Assembly (NCBI RefSeq): GCF_013410405.1
Contig: NZ_JACCFK010000001.1
Location: 3,038,001 to 3,102,000 of the forward strand
From: Amycolatopsis endophytica
Lineage (GTDB): Bacteria > Actinomycetota > Actinomycetes > Mycobacteriales > Pseudonocardiaceae
Reading direction: 5' to 3'
DNA: 64,000 bases
Part shown: positions 26,033 to 35,136 of the stretch, in pieces
How the letters are laid out: every line of letters begins with the position of its first letter
Position numbering within the stretch: position 1 is the stretch's first letter
Program-made: the position numbers and the translations under genes
Notes under the pieces: model-generated
Databases searched by the model: none
The model's input: the letters and a program-made list of their open reading frames with translations, nothing else
Told to the model about the DNA's origin: nothing

Positions 26033-27019
26033 ATGGAGAAACCGGTGCTGGCGGTACTGTGCGGTGACGACCAGGCCCGGGAGCTCGCCGAATCGCCCGC
26101 TGTGCAGGGCATCGAATCGTCGGCCGTCGTGCGTTACACCGGGGAAGCCGGGCTTGCCGACGCGCTGCGGGACGCCGATGTCCTTTTTGTCTACGACTTC
26201 CTTTCCCGTGCGGTGCCGGACGCCTGGCACGCGGCGAACAAGCTGCGCTGGCTGCACATCGCGAGCGCCGGGGTGGACCCCGTGATGTTCCCGGGGATGC
26301 GCGACAGCGACGTCGTGCTCACCAACTCTCGGGGCGTGTTCGACGACTCGATCGCGGAGTACGTGCTGGGGGTGATTCTCACCTTCGCCAAGGACCTGCA
26401 CGGCTCGCTCGACCTGCAGCGCGAGAGCCGCTGGCAGCACCGGGAGAGTGAGCGGATCGCCGGGCGCGAAGTGCTCGTCGTGGGCACCGGGCCGATCGGG
26501 CGGGCGATCGCGCGGATGCTGACGGCCGTCGGGATGACCGTGTCCGGTGCCGGGCGCCGTGCCCGCGAGAACGACCCCGACTTCGGCACGGTCCACGCTT
26601 CGGCCGTGCTCACCGACCACCTGCCCGCCTACGACTACGTCGTCGCGGTCGCGCCGCTGACCGGGCAGACCAAGGGGATGTTCGACAGCGCCGCGTTCGC
26701 CGCGATGAAACGCACCGCCCGGTTCGTCAACGTCGGCCGCGGCGAACTGGTCGTCACCGCCGACCTGGTCGGGGCCCTGCGGGCCGGTGAACTGGCCGGT
26801 GCCGCGCTCGACGTGTTCGACACCGAGCCGCTGCCCCCGGAAAGTCCCTTGTGGACCATGAAGAACGTGCTGGTCTCGCCGCACATGTCGGGTGACTTCA
26901 CCGGATGGCGGGACACGCTGGTCGAGGTGTTCGCGGACAACTGGTCGCGCTGGCAGACTGGCGCCCCACTTCGGAATGTCGTGGACAAAGAGCTGGGGTA
27001 CGTGCCGTCGGATCGGTGA
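26033..27019 (+). CDS. NAD-dependent D-2-hydroxyacid dehydrogenase
   Basis: A 328-residue enzyme of the D-isomer hydroxyacid dehydrogenase family. The dinucleotide fold is at about 140-165 (VLVVGTGPIGRAIARMLTAV). FVNVGRGELV carries the substrate Arg, then LDVFDTEPLPPESPLW with the Glu, and VSPHMSG with the catalytic His. It interconverts a 2-oxo acid and a D-2-hydroxyacid. The start is set at ATG 26033; GTG 26024 is in frame and possible. It is followed after 9 nt by the amidase and is controlled by operator site 3. Confidence 0.87.
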   Translation: MEKPVLAVLCGDDQARELAESPAVQGIESSAVVRYTGEAGLADALRDADVLFVYDFLSRAVPDAWHAANKLRWLHIASAGVDPVMFPGMRDSDVVLTNSRGVFDDSIAEYVLGVILTFAKDLHGSLDLQRESRWQHRESERIAGREVLVVGTGPIGRAIARMLTAVGMTVSGAGRRARENDPDFGTVHASAVLTDHLPAYDYVVAVAPLTGQTKGMFDSAAFAAMKRTARFVNVGRGELVVTADLVGALRAGELAGAALDVFDTEPLPPESPLWTMKNVLVSPHMSGDFTGWRDTLVEVFADNWSRWQTGAPLRNVVDKELGYVPSDR

Positions 27020-27028
27020 GGAGTCACC

Positions 27029-28423
27029 ATGAGCACCCTGTTGACGGCGAGTGAGCTGGTCGCCGCGTTCTCCACCGGCGAGATCAGCCCGGTGGAGGCG
27101 ACCGAGGCCGCGCTCCGCTCGATCGAGGAGCGCGACGGGGAGTGCAACGCGTACTGCCTGGTCGACCCGGACGTGGCCCGCGACGGCGCCAAGGCGTCGG
27201 AGACCCGGTGGCGTGAGGGCAACCCGATCGGCTCGCTGGACGGGGTGCCGACCTCGATCAAGGACATGTTCCTCACCCAGGGCTGGCCGACCTTGCGCGG
27301 CTCGACGTGCATCGACCGCGACCAGCCGTGGGACACCGACAGCCCGGTCACCGCGCGGCTGCGGGAGAACGGGCTGGTCCTGCTCGGCAAGACCACCACG
27401 CCGGAGCTGGCGTGGAAGGGCGTCACGGACAACCCGCTGACCGGCGTCACCCGCAACCCGTGGAACCCGGCGATGACCCCGGGCGGATCCAGCGGCGGCA
27501 GCGCGGCGGCGGTCGCGGCCGGGATGGGTGAGCTGTCGGTCGGCACCGACGGTGGCGGTTCAGTGCGGATTCCCGCGTCGTTCTGCGGCATCGTCGGGCT
27601 GAAGCCGACGCACGGCCGCATCCCGCTGTTCCCGGCCAGCCCGTTCGGGCCGCTGTCCCACGCGGGGCCGATGGCGCGGTCGGTGTCCGACGTCGCGTTG
27701 ATGCTGGACGTGCTCGCGCTGCCCGACCACCGCGATCCGGCCGCGCTGGAGCCGCCACTCGGCTCCTACCGGGAGGCCGTGCGGCGCGACGTTCGCGGCC
27801 TGTACGCGGCGTTCTCACCGACGCTCGGCTGGGCGCGGGTGGACCCCGAGGTCCGCCGCATCGTCACCGAGGCCGTCCGGGCGCTGGACGAGGCCGGGTT
27901 GCGGGTCGAGGAGGCCGACCCCGGGTTCGCCGACCCGCGCGAGTCGTTCGACGTGCTGTGGTCGGCCGGTGCGGCGCAGTGGCTGAACACGTTCCCGCCC
28001 GGCTCCGAGGCGAAGATCGACCCGGGGCTGCGGCAGGTGTGGGAGCAGGGCCGCACGTACTCGGCCTCGGACTACCTGGCGGCGACAGCCGAGCGTGCCG
28101 CGCTGGGCATCCTGATGGGCGAGTTCCACACCCGGTTCGACGTGCTGATCACCCCGACCGTGGCGATCCCGCCGTTCGAGGCCGGGTTCGACGTGCCGCC
28201 GGGCAGCGGGATGACCGGCTGGCCGGACTGGACGCCGTTCACGTACCCGTTCAACATGACGCAGCAACCGGCGATCAGCGTGCCGGCCGGGGTCACCGGG
28301 GACGGGTTGCCGGTCGGGTTGCAGATCGTCGGGCCGCGTCATTCGGACGACCTCGTGCTGGCTGTCGCGCGGCTGGTCGAGGAGATCCGTCCGTGGCCGA
28401 CCGATCGGCCCGCGGGGCGCTGA
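27029..28423 (+). CDS. Amidase (amidase signature family)
   Basis: A 464-residue amidase with the Ser-cisSer-Lys triad: K78 (SIKDMF), cis-Ser S154/S155 (TPGGSSGGSAA) and nucleophile S178 (TDGGGSVRIP). It would hydrolyse an amide to acid and ammonia in the cytosol. Start is ATG at 27029 with GAGG just upstream. As last gene of the operator-3 operon it suggests that the cluster's substrate enters as an amide, or yields an amide intermediate. Exact substrate unknown. Confidence 0.88.
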   Translation: MSTLLTASELVAAFSTGEISPVEATEAALRSIEERDGECNAYCLVDPDVARDGAKASETRWREGNPIGSLDGVPTSIKDMFLTQGWPTLRGSTCIDRDQPWDTDSPVTARLRENGLVLLGKTTTPELAWKGVTDNPLTGVTRNPWNPAMTPGGSSGGSAAAVAAGMGELSVGTDGGGSVRIPASFCGIVGLKPTHGRIPLFPASPFGPLSHAGPMARSVSDVALMLDVLALPDHRDPAALEPPLGSYREAVRRDVRGLYAAFSPTLGWARVDPEVRRIVTEAVRALDEAGLRVEEADPGFADPRESFDVLWSAGAAQWLNTFPPGSEAKIDPGLRQVWEQGRTYSASDYLAATAERAALGILMGEFHTRFDVLITPTVAIPPFEAGFDVPPGSGMTGWPDWTPFTYPFNMTQQPAISVPAGVTGDGLPVGLQIVGPRHSDDLVLAVARLVEEIRPWPTDRPAGR

Positions 28424-28636
28424 GGACGGGGCCGGCGTCGCTCGTACCGTTTCGTGCGGCGATGAACGGTCGGTTCACCGCCGCGCGAGTGGGAACCTCG
28501 TGGTGGCCGGTCAGGCGTGCCGGGGTGAGTTGTCCGCTGGTGGCCGCTGATTTTCGCCGTCCACATCGGACCTCCCGGGTGCGGTGTGGAGTTTTCGGGT
28601 CGTGCGTGCCGCGATTTCCTGTGCTGTGCTTGAGGC

Positions 28637-29611
28637 ATGCGTAAAACGACTTTGGGCAAGAGTGGCCTCGATGTTTCCCGGATCGCCTTCGGTACCTGGC
28701 AGCTGAGCGGCGAGTGGGGATCCTTCGACGAGGACGCTGCCGTCACCGCCGTCCAGCACGCCCGCGAACTGGGCGTCAACTTCTTCGACACCGCGCAGGC
28801 CTACGGTTTCGGCAAGTCCGAGGCGTTGCTCGGCCGCGCGCTGCGGGAGGAGCTCAAACGCGATCGCGACAGCCTGGTGATCGCCACGAAGGGTGGTATC
28901 AACCCGGGCAGGTCACGACCACGCGACGCCGGCCGGGCATGGTTGCGCAAGGGCGTCGAGGAGAGCCTGCGTTTCCTGGACCTCGACCACATCGACCTGT
29001 ACCAGGTGCACTGGCCGGATCCGGACACGCCACCCGAGGAGACGGCGTCCGCACTGCAGGAGCTGGTCGACGAGGGCAAGATCCGCCACGCCGGCGTCTC
29101 CAACTACGACGCCGCACAGCTCGCCGCCTTCGACCGGACGCGCCCGGTGGAGACCCTGCAGCCGCCGTACCACCTCTTCCGCCGCGGGATCGAGCAGGAC
29201 CCGTTGCCGTACTGCCGCGAACACGACATCGGTGTGCTCGTCTACAGCCCGCTCGGCAGCGGGCTTCTCACCGGCGCGCTCACTCCGCGAACCACCTTCG
29301 ACGCCGACGACTGGCGAGCGAAGTCCAGCGCCTTCCAGGGCGCGAACCTGCAACGGAACCTGGAGGTGGTGGAGCAGTTGAAGAACCTGGCCGCCGAGAA
29401 GGGGGCCACCGTCAGCCAGCTCGCCATCGCGTGGACACTGCACCAGCCCGGGGTGCACGTGGCCATCGTCGGCGCCCGCCGCGCGGCCAACATCGAAGAC
29501 AGCCTCGGAGCCGCGAACCTGGACCTCACCGCCGACGACCTGACCCGCATCGCCGACCTCACCTCCCACGGGGTCCAGATCGAGGGCGCCAGCCCGGAGG
29601 GCATCGCATGA
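28637..29611 (+). CDS. Aldo/keto reductase
   Basis: A 324-residue NADPH-dependent aldo/keto reductase. The tetrad is D51 and Y56 (FFDTAQAYG), K85 (ATKGG) and H125 (YQVHWPDPD). The cofactor segment GARRAANIEDSLGAANLDL is near the C-terminus. Length and sequence resemble the YhdN/general-stress type. The upstream 213 bp (28424-28636) shows no gene. Carbonyl substrate unknown. Confidence 0.88.
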   Translation: MRKTTLGKSGLDVSRIAFGTWQLSGEWGSFDEDAAVTAVQHARELGVNFFDTAQAYGFGKSEALLGRALREELKRDRDSLVIATKGGINPGRSRPRDAGRAWLRKGVEESLRFLDLDHIDLYQVHWPDPDTPPEETASALQELVDEGKIRHAGVSNYDAAQLAAFDRTRPVETLQPPYHLFRRGIEQDPLPYCREHDIGVLVYSPLGSGLLTGALTPRTTFDADDWRAKSSAFQGANLQRNLEVVEQLKNLAAEKGATVSQLAIAWTLHQPGVHVAIVGARRAANIEDSLGAANLDLTADDLTRIADLTSHGVQIEGASPEGIA

Positions 29612-29782
29612 CCGCGACGAGGCTCGCCCGGCCCCCGCCCCGGCCGTGGTGGCGAGCGTGACGGGTATCGCGTCACGGCGTGCGGAGGCGCCGCCACGGC
29701 ATCGATCGCCCTGTCCGGTTCCGGGCGCGGTCCGCCGTCCCGGGCGCCGAACCTCAACCCACACCCACAGCAGTCCCGGGGG

Positions 29783-31147
29783 TCAGCGCGCGGCGAACTC
29801 CAGCTCTTCGAGCGCGGTGTCCAGGTGGGTCAGCAGCCGCTGCAGGTGCGGGACCGATCGGCGGCAGCCAGTGATGCCGAAGTCGAGGTTGTCGCCACTG
29901 TTGGTCAGCGTGATGTTGAGCGCCTGACCGTCCAGCAGCACCGACGCCGGGTAGATGCCGTCGAGCTTCGCGCCGTTCCAGTACATCTGCTCGCGCGGTC
30001 CGGGAACGTTGGAGATCACCAGGTTGAACGGCGGGCGGGTGTTGTTGACGAACCCGGGCACCGGCGAGACGCCCAGCTGCGCCACGTTGATGCCGGACAG
30101 CAGCAGCGCCTGCAGCGGCGTCAGCTCCTTGAAGATCCGCTTCGCATCCCGCATGGACTGGTGGATCGTCATCAGGCGCTTCGCCGGGTCGCTCTGGTCG
30201 GTGCCCAGGTTGCACAGCACGGCGCCGATCTGGTTTCCCGCCGCCTCACCGGTGTCGGTCGGCTTGCGCATGGACACCGGCACCATCGCGACCAGCGGCG
30301 CGTCCGGCAGGGCACGCTGTTCGATGAGGTAGTCGCGCAGCGCGCCGGAGCACATCGCGAGCACCACGTCGTTGCGGGAGGTTCCGGTGGCGGTCGCGAT
30401 CGCGCGTACCCGCTTGAGCGGCCAGGACTGGGCGGCGAAGCGGCGGGCACCGCCGATCGGCACGTTGAAGATCGTCTTCGGGGCCTGCATCGGGAGCAGG
30501 AGCGTGTGCTCCCGGAACGCCTCACGGGCGACCCTCGCCGCGGCAGGCGCGATCGTCGCGATCTGCTTCAGCGAGTCGCTGCCCGTCCGCACGAGTGACC
30601 GAGCGTTACGGGGCGGCTTGCCGCGCTGCATCTGCCGCGACCCCCAGGGCGGCGGGCAACTCCGGTCGTCCGGGTCGTCGGACAGCGTGCCCTGCAGGTG
30701 CCGCAGTGCCGAGACGCCGTCCATCAGGGCGTGGTGCACCTTGCTGTACATCGCGAACCGGCCGTCCTGCAGCCCTTCCACCAGGTGGATCTCCCACAGC
30801 GGCCGGTGCCGGTCGAGGAGGGTGCTGTGCCAGCGGGACGTCAGCTCCAGCAGTTCCCGGATCCGGCCGGGGTAGGGCAGGGCGGAGTGCCGGAAGTGGT
30901 AGTCGATGTCGAGGTCGTCGTCGCCGGCCCAGGCGGCGTAACCGAGAGTGTTCACCGGGCGGGCGACGCGCTGCCGGAACAGGGGGCGGATGTCGGTGTT
31001 CTTGACCAGGTCCTCGCGCAGGCTCCGGAGGTAGGTGTGATCGGCGCCGTCGGGAGTCCGGAAGAGCTGCAGGCCACCGACGTGCATCGGATGCTCGCGG
31101 CTTTCCACCAGCAGGAACATGGAGTCGGTGAAGGGCATCAACGGCAT
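29783..31147 (-). CDS. Wax ester synthase/diacylglycerol acyltransferase (WS/DGAT)
   Basis: A 454-residue acyltransferase that esterifies acyl-CoA to diacylglycerol or a fatty alcohol, building storage lipid at the membrane or lipid droplet. The catalytic motif is HHALMDG (H138, H139, D143). PLWEIHLVEGL precedes it and FNLVISNVPGPREQMYWNGA is the conserved C-terminal stretch. ATG at 31147 has GAGGTGG about 8 nt upstream. The 170 bp downstream (29612-29782) hold no gene. Confidence 0.9.
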   Translation of the reverse strand: MPLMPFTDSMFLLVESREHPMHVGGLQLFRTPDGADHTYLRSLREDLVKNTDIRPLFRQRVARPVNTLGYAAWAGDDDLDIDYHFRHSALPYPGRIRELLELTSRWHSTLLDRHRPLWEIHLVEGLQDGRFAMYSKVHHALMDGVSALRHLQGTLSDDPDDRSCPPPWGSRQMQRGKPPRNARSLVRTGSDSLKQIATIAPAAARVAREAFREHTLLLPMQAPKTIFNVPIGGARRFAAQSWPLKRVRAIATATGTSRNDVVLAMCSGALRDYLIEQRALPDAPLVAMVPVSMRKPTDTGEAAGNQIGAVLCNLGTDQSDPAKRLMTIHQSMRDAKRIFKELTPLQALLLSGINVAQLGVSPVPGFVNNTRPPFNLVISNVPGPREQMYWNGAKLDGIYPASVLLDGQALNITLTNSGDNLDFGITGCRRSVPHLQRLLTHLDTALEELEFAAR

Positions 31148-31242
31148 CGGTGACCACCTCTTCCAGTCCAGGACGATAGTGCCCCAGGGGAGTCGAGTCT
31201 ACGCGTACTGCTACGGCGCGGAACACAACCTACGCTGAGGGA

Positions 31243-32244
31243 ATGACCATCCCGACGGACCCGGAAACGGGCGAGTTCAAGCGGTCGCCGAACCGTTTCA
31301 CCGCGCGGATCACCGCCGACGGAGGTGACGGCTGGCCGGTCGAGGCGGGGCGTTACCGGCTCGTCGTCAGCCGCGCGTGCCCGTGGGCCAGCCGCGCCCT
31401 GATCGTGCGGCGGCTGATGGGACTGGAGGAAGCGCTCTCCGTCGCGGTCGCCGACCCCATCCAGGACGATCGCAGCTGGCGGTTCACGCTCGATCCGGAC
31501 GGCCGCGATCCGGTGCTGGGCATCGAATTCCTCGGCGAGGCATACCGTGCCGCCGTGCCGGACTACGACGGCGGCATCAGCGTGCCCGCGATCGTCGACA
31601 TACCCAGCGGACGGCTCGTGACCAACGACTACCCGCGGATCACGCTCGACCTGGACACCGAGTGGGGCGCCCACTACCGGCACGGTGCGCCGGACCTGTA
31701 CCCGGAGGAGCTGCGCGACGAGATCGACGAGATCAACCGGCACGTGCACCGCGACGTCAACGCGGCGGTGTACGAAGCGGGGTTCGCGACGAAGCAGCCG
31801 GCCTACGACGACGCCTACCGCCGCCTGTTCGCGCGGCTCGACTCGCTGTCGGACCGGCTGTCGGGGCAGCGTTATCTGGTCGGGGACACGATCACCGAAG
31901 CCGATGTCCGGCTGTTCACGACACTCGTCCGGTTCGACGCCGTGTACCACGGCCACTTCAAGTGCAACCGGAACAAGCTGACCGAGATGCCCGTGTTGTG
32001 GGCCTACGCCCGGGATCTGTTCAGCACGCCCGGTTTCGGGGACACCGTGGACTTCGACCACATCAAGCGGCACTACTACCAGGTGCACGAGCAGGTCAAC
32101 CCGACCCGCATCGTGCCGAATGGTCCGGACCTGTCCGGCTGGGCGGAGCCGCACGGCCGCGAGGACCTGGGCGGACGTCCGTTCGGGGACGGTACGCCCC
32201 CGGGCCCGCCGCCGGAGAACGAGGTCGTGCCGCCGCAGTGGTGA
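31243..32244 (+). CDS. Glutathione-S-transferase-family (Xi class), hydroquinone-reductase-like
   Basis: A 333-residue protein like glutathionyl-hydroquinone reductases (EcfG/YqjG/ECM4). The catalytic Cys is C46 in SRACPWASRALI. The thioredoxin-like part has ISVPAIVDIPSGRLVTNDYP and the helical domain has LVGDTITEADVRLFTTLVRFDAVY. In actinomycetes, which lack glutathione, the thiol is probably mycothiol; that is inference. It reduces thiol-conjugated hydroquinones. The next gene starts 22 nt later and may be co-transcribed. Confidence 0.87.
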   Translation: MTIPTDPETGEFKRSPNRFTARITADGGDGWPVEAGRYRLVVSRACPWASRALIVRRLMGLEEALSVAVADPIQDDRSWRFTLDPDGRDPVLGIEFLGEAYRAAVPDYDGGISVPAIVDIPSGRLVTNDYPRITLDLDTEWGAHYRHGAPDLYPEELRDEIDEINRHVHRDVNAAVYEAGFATKQPAYDDAYRRLFARLDSLSDRLSGQRYLVGDTITEADVRLFTTLVRFDAVYHGHFKCNRNKLTEMPVLWAYARDLFSTPGFGDTVDFDHIKRHYYQVHEQVNPTRIVPNGPDLSGWAEPHGREDLGGRPFGDGTPPGPPPENEVVPPQW

Positions 32245-32266
32245 GGCGGTGCCCTACGCTGGCCGC

Positions 32267-33913
32267 GTGACGAAGACCGGCGCCCAGCACCTCGCGGATG
32301 CGCTGCTCGAACTCGGGGCCGAGGTCGTGTTCGGTCTCCCGGGCGTGCACAATCTGCCGATCTGGGAGGCGCTCGCGGACAGTCCGCTGCGGCTGATCGG
32401 CGTCCGGCACGAGCAGACCGCCGGCTACGCCGCGGACGGGTTCGCCAGGGCGACCGGCAGGCTCGGTGTCGCGATCGTGACGACCGGCCCTGGCGCGGCG
32501 AACACGATCGCGGCGGTCGGCGAGGCGATGGCGTCGGGTTCGCCGGTGCTGGTGATCGCCACCGACATCCCGGCGAGCCTGCGGCGACCCGGCATGGTGC
32601 GCGGGGTGCTGCACGAGACCAGCGACCAGGCGGCGTTGTTCGCGCCGGTGACGAAGGCGGCGTTCACAGTCGAGAAGCCCGAGGACCTGGCGCCCACGGT
32701 GCTGCGCGCCGCGCGGCTGGCGCTGCGCCCGCAGAGCGGTCCCGTATATGTCGGTGTTCCGGCGGACTTCCTGCGGCACAACGGTTTCCGCGGCGCGGAC
32801 CCGGAGTTGACGGAGCCGTTCCCGGCGTTGGCGTTGTCGGATCTCGACGCGGCCCGGCGCATGCTGGCGATGGCGTCGAAACCGTTGATCTGGGCCGGTG
32901 GTGGCGCGGTGCGTGCCGGGGCCGGGCAGGCGATCGGGCAGCTGGCGGAAAAGCTGGCGGCGCCGGTGGTCACGACCTTCGCCGCTCGTGGCCTGCTTCC
33001 GCCCGCGCACCCGTGTGCCGCGCCGAACCCGGTGCACGCGCCCGAGGTGGGGGTGCTGTGGGACGAGGCCGATGTGGTGCTGGGAATCGGTACCGATTTC
33101 GACGGGCTCATGACGCAGAACTGGCTGATGCCCAAGCCGCCGAAGCTCGTCGTGATCAACGTCGACCCGAAGGACGCGGCCAAGAACTACCCGCCCGACA
33201 TCACGCTCGTCGGCGATGCACGGGATGTGGTGCCGCAGTTGCTGCAGGGGTTGCCGGCGCGGCCGGGGCTGGCGGAGCTGACCGAGCGGTTGCGGCGGAT
33301 CTCGGATCAGGTGCGCCGCCGGGTTCGCGACGAGGAGCCGCAGGCCGCGGATTTTCTGCGCACGCTGGAGGAAACGCTACCGGAGCGCGCGATGCTCGTG
33401 GCGGACATGTGCATCGCCGGATACTGGGCAGGCGGTTTCCACCGGGTGCCCGCGCCGCACCGGTTCGCCTATCCGATGGGCTGGGGCACGCTCGGCTTCG
33501 GTTTCCCGGCGGCGATCGGCGCGGCGGCCGCCGGGGCGGGCAGGGTGGTGTGCATCAGCGGCGACGGTGGTTTCCTGTACGGATGCGGTGACCTGGCCAC
33601 GTTGGCGCAGGAGTCGCTGCCGGTGACCGTGATCATCGTCGATGACGGCGGCTACGGCATGCTGCGTTTCGACCAGGACCGGGAGGGGCTGCCGCAGCGC
33701 GGGGTCAACCTGCACACACCGGATTTCGTGGGCCTGGCCCGCTCCTTCGGCGTCGACGCGGGCCGGGTGGACGGCTTCGGCCGCGCCTTCCGCCGGCTCC
33801 TGGGCGAGTTCGTCCGCAGCGACGAGCCCAATGTCCTTGTCGTGCGAGCCGCGCTGAAACCCCCGGTGAACACCTCGCCGCGCTGGTACCGCGCGCGCCG
33901 TTCGGGCCGCTGA
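32267..33913 (+). CDS. ThDP-dependent acetolactate-synthase-like enzyme
   Basis: A 548-residue three-domain ThDP enzyme. The activating Glu is E49 (GVRHEQTAGYAADGFARATG). The ThDP/Mg motif is SGDGGFLYGCGDLATLAQES with DDGGYGML following. The central domain (about 190-330) has IWAGGGAVRAGAGQAI. It is of the large-subunit class without a regulatory subunit neighbour, so a catabolic decarboxylase, lyase or synthase is as likely as branched-chain amino acid synthesis. GTG at 32267 is chosen because homology begins there (TKTGAQHLADALLELGAEVV). Confidence 0.8.
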   Translation: MTKTGAQHLADALLELGAEVVFGLPGVHNLPIWEALADSPLRLIGVRHEQTAGYAADGFARATGRLGVAIVTTGPGAANTIAAVGEAMASGSPVLVIATDIPASLRRPGMVRGVLHETSDQAALFAPVTKAAFTVEKPEDLAPTVLRAARLALRPQSGPVYVGVPADFLRHNGFRGADPELTEPFPALALSDLDAARRMLAMASKPLIWAGGGAVRAGAGQAIGQLAEKLAAPVVTTFAARGLLPPAHPCAAPNPVHAPEVGVLWDEADVVLGIGTDFDGLMTQNWLMPKPPKLVVINVDPKDAAKNYPPDITLVGDARDVVPQLLQGLPARPGLAELTERLRRISDQVRRRVRDEEPQAADFLRTLEETLPERAMLVADMCIAGYWAGGFHRVPAPHRFAYPMGWGTLGFGFPAAIGAAAAGAGRVVCISGDGGFLYGCGDLATLAQESLPVTVIIVDDGGYGMLRFDQDREGLPQRGVNLHTPDFVGLARSFGVDAGRVDGFGRAFRRLLGEFVRSDEPNVLVVRAALKPPVNTSPRWYRARRSGR

Positions 33914-33922
33914 CCGGGCTGC

Positions 33923-34540
33923 TCAGTCCTCGCCGCGGTCGACCGAGGCGGGTACCGGGTTCTCCCGCAGTGCGACGGCGGTCGCGTAGAGGTTCTTCGC
34001 CATCAGGCCGGCGACCTGGTGTGCGTACTGGTGGCCGTGGTCGGTGTCGGTGTAGCTGGGTCCCGGCCCCGGGCCCATGTTCCAGTAGACCCATGCCTGG
34101 CCGGGGATGGTGAAGCCGATTTCGTTGAGGCCGCCGCTGATCTCGCTGATCACGTGGTGGGCGCCGTCCTCGTTGCCGGTGACCACGACGCCGGCGACGC
34201 GATTGTAGGCGACCGGGGTGCCGTCGTCTTTGGTCTCGGACAGCATGGCGTCCATGCGCTCTAGCATCCGCTGGGCGATCGACGAGGGGTGACCGACCCA
34301 GGTCGGCGTGGCCACGACGAGGATCTCGGAGTTGAGAACCTCCTCCCGGATCCGCGGCCAATCGTCTCCCTCGCCCATGTCGCTGCTGACGCCGGGTTTG
34401 ATGTTGTGGTCGACCAGCCGGATGGTGCGAATCTCGGTACCGAGTTGACGCAGGCCGGCGGCGACGACCTCGGCCAGGGCGTCGGTGTTCGACTCCTCCG
34501 GTGAGGGCTTCAAGGTGCAGTTCAGGATGGTCGCGCGCAT
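33923..34540 (-). CDS. Flavodoxin-family NAD(P)H-dependent FMN reductase-like protein
   Basis: A 205-residue flavoprotein. FMN-binding elements are ILNCTLKPSPEESNTDAL at the N-terminus (phosphate loop), ATPTWVGHPSSIAQRMLERM in the middle, and VVVTGNEDGAHHVISEISGG. It resembles WrbA/flavodoxin-like reductases. ATG at 34540. It is convergent with the ThDP enzyme (9 nt apart) and divergent from the DUF2795 gene. Physiological partner unknown. Confidence 0.8.
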   Translation of the reverse strand: MRATILNCTLKPSPEESNTDALAEVVAAGLRQLGTEIRTIRLVDHNIKPGVSSDMGEGDDWPRIREEVLNSEILVVATPTWVGHPSSIAQRMLERMDAMLSETKDDGTPVAYNRVAGVVVTGNEDGAHHVISEISGGLNEIGFTIPGQAWVYWNMGPGPGPSYTDTDHGHQYAHQVAGLMAKNLYATAVALRENPVPASVDRGED

Positions 34541-34643
34541 GGTGACGGACTTCCCGCACGAGCCGATCGCGAAACGGACGACTGAGTGGCGAATGCGTGG
34601 GTAGCCCCCCGTGCGACGAACCGACGAGGAAAGGAGCGCGACA

Positions 34644-34835
34644 ATGTCGACGCCGAATCCGATTCAGATGCAGAAGTTCCTGTCCGGAGTGGACTACCCG
34701 TGCCAGCGGGACGAGCTGGTGGACCACGCGCAGAGCCAGGGCGCGCCGGACGACATCCTGGACCACCTGCGGCAGCTGCCGGACCGCGAGTACGACGGCC
34801 CGAACGCGGTGTCCGCCGAGTTCTCGAACACCTGA
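34644..34835 (+). CDS. DUF2795 protein
   Basis: A 63-residue protein with the DUF2795 pattern: an N-terminal helix (QMQKFLSGVDYPCQRDELVD), a loop (AQSQGAPDDILDHLRQLPDR) and the end EYDGPNAVSAEF. ATG at 34644 has AAAGGAG upstream. Members are small soluble proteins common in actinomycetes, with no proven function. It is followed by a gene-free repeat array. Confidence 0.85.
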   Translation: MSTPNPIQMQKFLSGVDYPCQRDELVDHAQSQGAPDDILDHLRQLPDREYDGPNAVSAEFSNT

Positions 34836-34968
34836 CCGCGGAGGCAGGCGCGGCGTCGTGGCGACCACGGCGCCGCGAGCGCTGCCCGCCGCAGCGCAGG
34901 TGGAGGCAGGCGGACGGAGGTCCGCCCCAGCCACACGCCGGGAGGGGCGCCAAGGCGGTGCCGTGAGG

Positions 34969-35073
34969 GGCGAACGCGGTGCCGGGAGCGGCCAACACGG
35001 CGCCCGGAGGGGCCAACACGGCGGCGGGAGCGGCCAACACGGTGCCCGGAGGGGCCAACACGGCGGCGGGAGC
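34969..35073 (+). repeat. Array of five 21-bp repeats (GGCCAACACG family)
   Basis: Five units start at 34969, 34990, 35011, 35032 and 35053. Each has GGCCAACACG (first one GGCGAACGCG) followed by 11 bases alternating between GCGCCCGGAGG- and GCGGCGGGAGC-like ends. The 21-bp period equals seven codons, but neither flank shows a start or a coherent protein. The surrounding 34836-35136 has no gene. The same unit recurs at 43781-43937. Confidence 0.75.
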
Positions 35074-35136
35074 GTGTTCCGGGCAGCGCCCGGCTGCGGC
35101 GGCGGGTGCTGCCGTGCGCGCGGGGGCTGGGGTGGC

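Noticed and set aside
16648..27019. Ectoine-degradation cluster (EutA-like protein with aminotransferase and semialdehyde dehydrogenase)
   Set aside because: No EutD/EutE hydrolases, EutB/EutC or MocR-type regulator are present, and two isomerase-like genes plus an amidase do not fit.
29608..29661. A 17-codon frame overlapping the aldo/keto reductase stop (ATGA)
   Set aside because: Pro/Arg-rich, very short and without partner; overlap is likely chance.
34969..35073. 21-bp repeats as a CRISPR array
   Set aside because: The units are contiguous with no unique spacers, and no cas genes are present.
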